In this document: positions 6,146 to 10,395 of the stretch, piece by piece
Numbering within the stretch: position 1 is the stretch's first letter
How the letters are laid out: each line of letters starts with the position of its first letter
Origin: an uncultured Hyphomicrobiales bacterium
GTDB lineage: Bacteria; Pseudomonadota; Alphaproteobacteria; Rhizobiales; Beijerinckiaceae
Assembly (NCBI GenBank): GCA_903903935.1
Contig: CAIVAX010000267.1
Location: 1 to 10,395, forward strand
Direction of reading: 5' to 3'
Length of the DNA stretch: 10,395 nt
Position numbers and translations under genes: made by a program
The notes under the pieces: model-generated
Told to the model about the DNA's origin: nothing
Databases searched by the model: none
The model's input: the letters and a program-made list of their open reading frames with translations, nothing else

Positions 6146-8326
6146 TCATCGCGCGCGCAAAACGACCAGACCATCCAGCGCCCAAGCGCCCTGCCCCTTG
6201 GGCAGAGCGACATAGGGATTGATGTCTATGCTCTCGATCTCATCGCCCAGATCATGCGCGAGCTCGGATACTGCAACCAGCGTGCGGGCAATCTGCTCGG
6301 CATCGCTAGCGGGTGATCCGCGATAGCCGTGCAGCAAAGTTGCAGCTTTAGTGCTGGCAATCATCGCGCGGGCTTGATCAAGCTGCAAAGGCACAGGGCC
6401 AAAGCTGACATCCTTATGCAATTCGAGCAAGACGCCGCCAGTGCCAAACATAATCACCGGACCAACCTCAGGATCACGCTGCACACCAATCACCAATTCA
6501 ACACCGCCGCTGATCATGCGCGCGACAATCACGCCTTCAAACACAGCCTGTGGTGCATGGCGGGCAAGATTATCTTTGATTTTGGCAAAGCCCTCGCGCA
6601 CGGTAGCTGCATCCTTGAGCCCAACCAGTACGCCGCCGACATCGGACTTATGCTGAATTTGCGGCGAGATGAGTTTGAGCACGACAGGATAGCCAATCGC
6701 CTCGGCAGCTTGCACAGCTGCGTCAGCTGAAGCGGCCACATTTTCCTGCGCAGATTCGACACCATAAAGCGCCAGGAGTTTTTTGGATTGCGCTTCATCG
6801 AGAATGCGGCGGCCATCGGATGAGGCTTGGGCATGCGCCAGAATAGCATGTGTCTGCGCCTGATCCGGTTTTTTGGTCACACGCGGCTGATCCTCTGACA
6901 GGCTGGCCAGACGCATGCCATAAAGGCCTGCTGTATGCACAGCTTTAAGCGCCTTATCGACCTCATGCAGAATAGGCAGATGCGGCAGAGCCGAGCGAAA
7001 CTCGCGCGAATAATCCGCATACATATAAGACACCATGGAGAGCACCGCGATTGGCTTGGGCAGACCTTCAGCCACTCTGCGATCAACGGTTTTGAGATTT
7101 TCGACCTTATTATTGGCGCGCGCCACAGAGGGTAATTCCTCTTGCACGAAGAGCACATCAATATTGGGATCTTGCTGCATGATCTCAATGCATTTGAAAT
7201 AGGCCTCAGCACTGCTGATCGCGGCAAAGCCGGCATCCAGCGGATTGCCGAGCGATGTGCCCACGCCTAAAATTTCGCTGAGCTTTTGTGTTGTCTCTGC
7301 AGCAAGTTCGGGAAATGCAATTTGATTGCGCTCAGCGGCCTCGAGGATCAGGCCTTTCAATCCGCCAGAGAAGGTGATCGCGCCGGCCCGCACGCCTTTG
7401 GGCGGCTTGGCATGGGCGAGATATTCGACCGTCTCGACCATTTGATCCAGCGTATCCACACGAATGACGCCCAAAGCGCCCGCCACTGCATCAAAGCAGG
7501 AAAGCGATCCAGCCAGCGAACCCGTATGCGCGAGCGCTGCGGCGCGGCTCGCCTCAGAGCCACCAATTTTGAGCGCGACAATGGGCTTGCCGGCCTGTTG
7601 CGCAATTTTACAGGCGGCGCGGAAATCATCGGGATCCTTGATGGATTCAATGAAGCAGGACATCACTTTCACGCTGGGATCTTGCGCGAAATAGCGAATA
7701 TAATCGGCTGTCGTGAGACCAATTTCATTGCCCGTTGTCAGACCATAATTGGGATAAAGGCCACGGCCGCGCAAGGCGCGCACAATCGCCATGACAATGC
7801 CGCCGCTCTGACCAAACACAGCCACGGGCCCGCCCTTGAGATCGACCACACGATCATCAGAAGCCGTCATCTGATGGCTCGCAACAAAATTGCCCATGCA
7901 ATTGGGCCCCGCAACGGCCATGCCGGAATCGAGAATGGCTTGCGCCAATTCTTCCCCCAAGGCGCGGCCCTTGGGATCACCGCCCTCACCAAAGCCGCTT
8001 GAAAAAATCTGAGCACTGCGCGCACCCGCGCGGCCAGCCTCACGCACCGTTTCTATCGCGGCGGGACCCGGTACCACAATCACAACATGATCGGGCTTTT
8101 CGGGCAGATCAGCGAGACTGGGATAACATTTCAAGCCGCCCCACACAGTCTCGTTACGCGGATTAACGGGATAAATCTTGCCCGGATAGGTCAAGCGCGA
8201 GAGCGAGCGAAACACACCGCCAGCCCAATTGCCCGGACGATCACTGGCGCCAACAATGGCGATATTGCGGGGCTTGAGCAAAGCATCAATGCCAGCGGTA
8301 TAATCAGGCTTACGGGCTTGCGACAT
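6146..8326 (-). CDS. Acyl-CoA synthetase (NDP-forming), acetate--CoA ligase family
   Basis: 726-aa single-chain fusion of the alpha and beta parts of NDP-forming acyl-CoA synthetases, which link a carboxylic acid to CoA with NTP cleavage to NDP and phosphate. Domains in order: CoA-binding Rossmann domain (about 15-145, IAIVGASDRPGNWAG and VAGPNCMGNF), succinyl-CoA ligase-like domains (about 160-470, VAVFGQSGGI), and a C-terminal ATP-grasp domain (about 505-725, YPVVLKLISPQIQHKSDVGG, VIMFGTGG and IDINPYVALP). His267 in AHTGSLAG matches the phosphohistidine that carries phosphate from acyl phosphate to the nucleotide site. Length is typical for the fused form. ATG 8326 follows AAGGAC with an 8-nt gap. 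It lies 48 bp downstream of the crotonase gene on the same strand, so co-transcription is likely. The acid cannot be named; acetate specificity should not be assumed. Confidence 0.93.
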   Translation of the reverse strand: MSQARKPDYTAGIDALLKPRNIAIVGASDRPGNWAGGVFRSLSRLTYPGKIYPVNPRNETVWGGLKCYPSLADLPEKPDHVVIVVPGPAAIETVREAGRAGARSAQIFSSGFGEGGDPKGRALGEELAQAILDSGMAVAGPNCMGNFVASHQMTASDDRVVDLKGGPVAVFGQSGGIVMAIVRALRGRGLYPNYGLTTGNEIGLTTADYIRYFAQDPSVKVMSCFIESIKDPDDFRAACKIAQQAGKPIVALKIGGSEASRAAALAHTGSLAGSLSCFDAVAGALGVIRVDTLDQMVETVEYLAHAKPPKGVRAGAITFSGGLKGLILEAAERNQIAFPELAAETTQKLSEILGVGTSLGNPLDAGFAAISSAEAYFKCIEIMQQDPNIDVLFVQEELPSVARANNKVENLKTVDRRVAEGLPKPIAVLSMVSYMYADYSREFRSALPHLPILHEVDKALKAVHTAGLYGMRLASLSEDQPRVTKKPDQAQTHAILAHAQASSDGRRILDEAQSKKLLALYGVESAQENVAASADAAVQAAEAIGYPVVLKLISPQIQHKSDVGGVLVGLKDAATVREGFAKIKDNLARHAPQAVFEGVIVARMISGGVELVIGVQRDPEVGPVIMFGTGGVLLELHKDVSFGPVPLQLDQARAMIASTKAATLLHGYRGSPASDAEQIARTLVAVSELAHDLGDEIESIDINPYVALPKGQGAWALDGLVVLRAR

Positions 8327-8374
8327 AGAGAGTGTCCTTTGGATCTATCTGTGGTGAGTGGTTGTCTGGCAGCG

Positions 8375-9148
8375 TCAGGGCGCAACATACCAATTGGGTT
8401 TGCGCTTTTCCTTGAAGGCCGCAATGCCTTCCTGAGCCTCGGGCGTTTTAATGCCATGGCCGGGTGCACGATGCTGTGCCCCCTGTTTCATCTCGCGCAC
8501 GCTGACATCATCAAAACTACCAATCTGGGCTTTGGTGAGCGCTTGCGCACCGGGCGCACCGAGCAAAAACGCATCGATGAGATCAGCCAAAGCTGCCTCT
8601 CTTGTGTCCGCAGCATGCACCTCATGCACAAGGCCAAGGGCAATGGCTTGTGGTGCTTTGATGCGCTCGCCTGATAAAGCATAACGGCGCAGATTGCGCG
8701 GACCCAAAGCGCGCAGAAGCACGGGCACAACACCGCCGGGCACAATGCCCAAACGCACTTCAGGCACTGAGAAAAAAGCCTCGGGATCGGCCAAGGTCAC
8801 ATCACAACAGGCGGCGAGTGCTGCGCCTGCGCCAATCGCACCGCCATGCACATAACAAATAACAGGCTTTGGAAATTGATCGAGGTCTTGCAGAAAATCC
8901 GACAGGCTGACTTTGGGCGCTGCGGGATCATCTGACTTTGGCGCGACATCGGCGCCTGAGCAAAAATGTTTGCCATTGGCGGTGATCACAACAAGTCTGG
9001 ATTTTGGATCATCTGCGAGGGCAGCAAGATGAGTGATGAGCTCACTCAACATCTGCGAGCTGAGCGCATTGCCACGATCTGGCCGATTGAGGGTAATGGT
9101 CGCGACACCTCGATTGGAAAGATCAGTCACAATCGTTTCAAATGCCAT
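8375..9148 (-). CDS. Enoyl-CoA hydratase/isomerase (crotonase) family protein
   Basis: 257-aa crotonase-fold enzyme acting on a CoA thioester. The oxyanion-hole segments are HFCSGADV (61-68) and HGGAIGAGA (101-109). Glu130 in SVPEVRLGIVPGG fits the first catalytic glutamate of mitochondrial crotonase (Glu144 there). The place of the second (Glu164) holds arginine/tyrosine in RNLRRY (151-156), so classical hydration with two glutamates is doubtful. The stretch VVPVLLRALGPRNLRRYALSGERI resembles the 3-methylglutaconyl-CoA hydratase-like branch (LiuC type), but I would not assign that reaction. The start ATG 9148 has GGGGAG 8 nt upstream, and that sequence lies inside a hairpin (separate entry). 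It is probably the first of two co-transcribed genes with the acyl-CoA synthetase; the DUF2177 gene lies 77 bp upstream on the same strand. Confidence 0.92.
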   Translation of the reverse strand: MAFETIVTDLSNRGVATITLNRPDRGNALSSQMLSELITHLAALADDPKSRLVVITANGKHFCSGADVAPKSDDPAAPKVSLSDFLQDLDQFPKPVICYVHGGAIGAGAALAACCDVTLADPEAFFSVPEVRLGIVPGGVVPVLLRALGPRNLRRYALSGERIKAPQAIALGLVHEVHAADTREAALADLIDAFLLGAPGAQALTKAQIGSFDDVSVREMKQGAQHRAPGHGIKTPEAQEGIAAFKEKRKPNWYVAP

Positions 9149-9156
9149 TCCGCCTG

Positions 9157-9185
9157 CTCCCCAAAAGCTGTCATCTTCTGGGGAG
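9157..9185 (-). promoter_or_regulatory. Hairpin covering the crotonase ribosome binding site
   Basis: In the minus-strand transcript, CTCCCCAGAAG (9185-9175) can pair with CTTTTGGGGAG (9167-9157) around a 7-nt loop, giving an 11-bp stem with one G-U pair. The 3' arm contains GGGGAG (9162-9157), the best Shine-Dalgarno sequence for the ATG at 9148. No U-run follows, which argues against a terminator for the upstream DUF2177 gene. The stem may limit ribosome access; that effect is inferred. Confidence 0.5.
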
Positions 9186-9225
9186 ATATATCAATCAGGG
9201 CGCGGGCAGACGCAAGAGGAAGTGA

Positions 9226-9630
9226 TCAGGGTTCCATATAAACACTAAGGGCATAGCCGCCTGTGGAGGCGAGAGCACTGATAACAACTCCCCAAGCCAT
9301 ATCCAGAAGGGTGACGCCCACAGACCAATTGCGCAAAGTCGCCAGATTGGTCAGGTCATAGGTGCCATAGGCAAACAGACCAAACAGGCCACCCATCAGT
9401 AGAGCTATTTTCCACGATCCCTCACGCAAGCCGGGTGTGACGGCGAACACGACAACGCCGACCAGATAGAGTGCATAAAACAAAAAGGCCACGCTGATCA
9501 CCGGCTTTTCAAGAAGCATGTCGCCCAATTGATCACGATAATAGCCAATGGCGACAAAGCCAAGCCAGATCAGGTCCCCTAGAAGGAAAACGGCGGCCGA
9601 GCCGGCATAAGCCCATAGATATTTTGTCAT
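9226..9630 (-). CDS. DUF2177 family integral membrane protein
   Basis: 134-aa protein with four predicted membrane helices, at about residues 5-27, 44-65, 73-90 and 106-128. It carries the family signature GLFAYGTYDLTNLATLRNWSVGVTLLDMAWG (about 84-114), with acidic and polar residues (D92, N95, D110) near the membrane face. DUF2177 proteins are small inner-membrane proteins of unknown function. ATG 9630 is preceded by GAGG with a gap of about 6 nt. It lies 77 bp upstream of the crotonase gene on the same strand and may share its transcript, but nothing links it functionally to CoA metabolism. It is divergent from the isomerase gene across 177 bp. Confidence 0.88.
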   Translation of the reverse strand: MTKYLWAYAGSAAVFLLGDLIWLGFVAIGYYRDQLGDMLLEKPVISVAFLFYALYLVGVVVFAVTPGLREGSWKIALLMGGLFGLFAYGTYDLTNLATLRNWSVGVTLLDMAWGVVISALASTGGYALSVYMEP

Positions 9631-9697
9631 AACCGCCTCGGGTCTTGTGCTGGAGTTCTTAAGATCTTACGCCATTGCAGGCCAAATGGATTGATCT

Positions 9698-9750
9698 GGG
9701 TCATTTTTACTTAGGAAACCATTTGACCCTCGGCCTGAGCCCACTAATCT
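9698..9750 (+). promoter_or_regulatory. Possible promoter/operator of the maleylacetoacetate isomerase gene
   Basis: An inverted repeat GGGTCA (9698-9703) and TGACCC (9724-9729), 20 nt apart, overlaps a -35-like TTGACC (9723-9728). A poor -10 candidate, TAATCT (9745-9750), lies 16 bp downstream inside a tandem CTAATCTG repeat (9744-9759). The isomerase ATG follows at 9808. The spacing is reasonable but the box matches are weak, and the symmetry is only 6 bp. Confidence 0.28.
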
Positions 9751-9807
9751 GCTAATCTGCCCGCACCAAGCCCGCACAGGGCTCCAAGCCTAAGATCGAG
9801 ATCAAAC

Positions 9808-10395
9808 ATGAAACTCTATGGATTTTTCCGCTCCGGTGCCTCTTATCGCGTGCGCATTGGGCTTAACCTTAAGGGGCTGAAGGCCGAGGGCGTGTCGCGC
9901 CATTTGCGCAAAGGGGAGCATCTTGCCCCTGATTATCTGGCACTCAATCCGCAGGGGTTAGTCCCCAGCCTCATACTGGATGATGGCACAGTGCTCACCC
10001 AATCCCTCGCCATTCTCGACTATCTTGACGAGACACATGCTGAGCCCGCCTTTCTGCCCAAGGACCCTGTGCAGCGGGCCAAAATTCGCGCCTTTGCACT
10101 GGCGATTGCCTGCGACATTCACCCCGTGCAAAATTTGAAAGTCCTCAATGCCATTCAGTCCCTCACCGGCAGTGCAGAGGTGATGAATGACTGGGCGCGC
10201 TCGACCAATCAGACGGGACTTGAGGCATGCGAGGCTATGATTGCTGACAATTCCGGCCCGTTTTGTTTTGGGGATAAACCCACCTTGGCAGATATTTGCC
10301 TTGTGCCGCAGCTGGTGAATGCACGGCGGTTTGGTGCAGATTTATCTAAACTGCCACGCCTCTTGATGGCTGAAGCCGCTTGCCTGAAACTGCCA
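9808..10395 (+). CDS. maiA: Maleylacetoacetate isomerase (zeta-class glutathione S-transferase), 3' end outside window
   Basis: 196 residues are present of a family usually about 210-215 long, so only the last part of the C-terminal domain is missing. The enzyme isomerises maleylacetoacetate to fumarylacetoacetate with glutathione, in tyrosine/homogentisate or gentisate-type breakdown. The thioredoxin-like domain shows FRSGASYRVRIGL (7-19; Ser9 aligns with the zeta-class catalytic serine), the glutathione-binding NPQGLVPSL (48-56) and QS at 65-66. The helical domain shows DIHPVQNLKVL (103-113) and GDKPTLADICLVPQL (155-169). Human GSTZ1 has Cys where this has Ala11; bacterial homologues often have Ala, so this is not a defect. 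ATG 9808 has only a weak GAG upstream. No homogentisate or fumarylacetoacetate gene lies inside the window; they could follow beyond its edge. Confidence 0.9.
   Translation, partial: MKLYGFFRSGASYRVRIGLNLKGLKAEGVSRHLRKGEHLAPDYLALNPQGLVPSLILDDGTVLTQSLAILDYLDETHAEPAFLPKDPVQRAKIRAFALAIACDIHPVQNLKVLNAIQSLTGSAEVMNDWARSTNQTGLEACEAMIADNSGPFCFGDKPTLADICLVPQLVNARRFGADLSKLPRLLMAEAACLKLP

Noticed and set aside
6329..6730. 133-codon plus-strand open frame
   Set aside because: Antisense to the ATP-grasp part of the acyl-CoA synthetase; composition typical of a shadow.
7286..8002. 238-codon plus-strand open frame
   Set aside because: It lies wholly antisense to the well-conserved acyl-CoA synthetase gene, starts with TTG, and its translation is rich in His, Arg and Cys as expected of a shadow frame.
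8087..8674. 195-codon plus-strand open frame
   Set aside because: It is antisense to the 5' end of the synthetase gene and the 3' part of the crotonase gene, both clearly real; no family resemblance.

Overview
The window looks like chromosomal DNA from an alphaproteobacterium of moderate GC, probably near Rhizobiales/Hyphomicrobiales. The best clue is the tRNA-His at the left edge: its discriminator base is A, the known alphaproteobacterial departure from the usual C73. The gene content (MR-type enolase-superfamily enzyme, NDP-forming acyl-CoA synthetase, crotonase, maleylacetoacetate isomerase) fits a soil or plant-associated degrader of organic acids. No IS element, phage gene, CRISPR array, rRNA or complete mobile element is visible.

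Layout. 1-70: 3' part of tRNA-His(GUG). 178-214: a 13-bp tandem repeat. 249-863 (-): orphan TetR-type regulator. 870-1231: AT-rich stretch with no convincing gene. 1232-1771 (+): unrecognised 179-aa protein. 1844-1969 (-): 41-aa single-span membrane protein. 2066-2887 (-): NAD(P)-dependent beta-hydroxyacid dehydrogenase-like protein. 3021-3800 (+): SbcD/Mre11-like metallophosphoesterase, transcribed divergently from the dehydrogenase. 3778-4863 (-): enolase-superfamily enzyme overlapping the phosphoesterase tail to tail. 5068-6102 (+): exported ABC-type solute-binding protein. Between the last two genes lies a 19-bp repeat array followed by a TTGACA box. 6114-6139: hairpin between convergent genes. 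Then on the minus strand, in transcription order: DUF2177 membrane protein (9630-9226), enoyl-CoA hydratase (9148-8375) and NDP-forming acyl-CoA synthetase (8326-6146). 9808 to the end (+): maleylacetoacetate isomerase, cut by the window edge.

How the genes may work together. The crotonase and acyl-CoA synthetase are 48 bp apart and probably co-transcribed; together they could activate a carboxylic acid to its CoA thioester and hydrate its enoyl form. The solute-binding protein and the enolase-superfamily enzyme share a regulatory region and may take up and dehydrate (or epimerise) a sugar acid or similar hydroxy acid. The dehydrogenase and the isomerase suggest the same general theme. No single pathway is proven, and no substrate can be named from the sequence.

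The clearest unexplained signals are the 19-bp repeat array at 4914-5008, a hairpin that buries the ribosome binding site of the crotonase gene, the unannotated 41-aa membrane protein, and a roughly three-fold excess of GATC. I did not find a clearly new multi-gene system.
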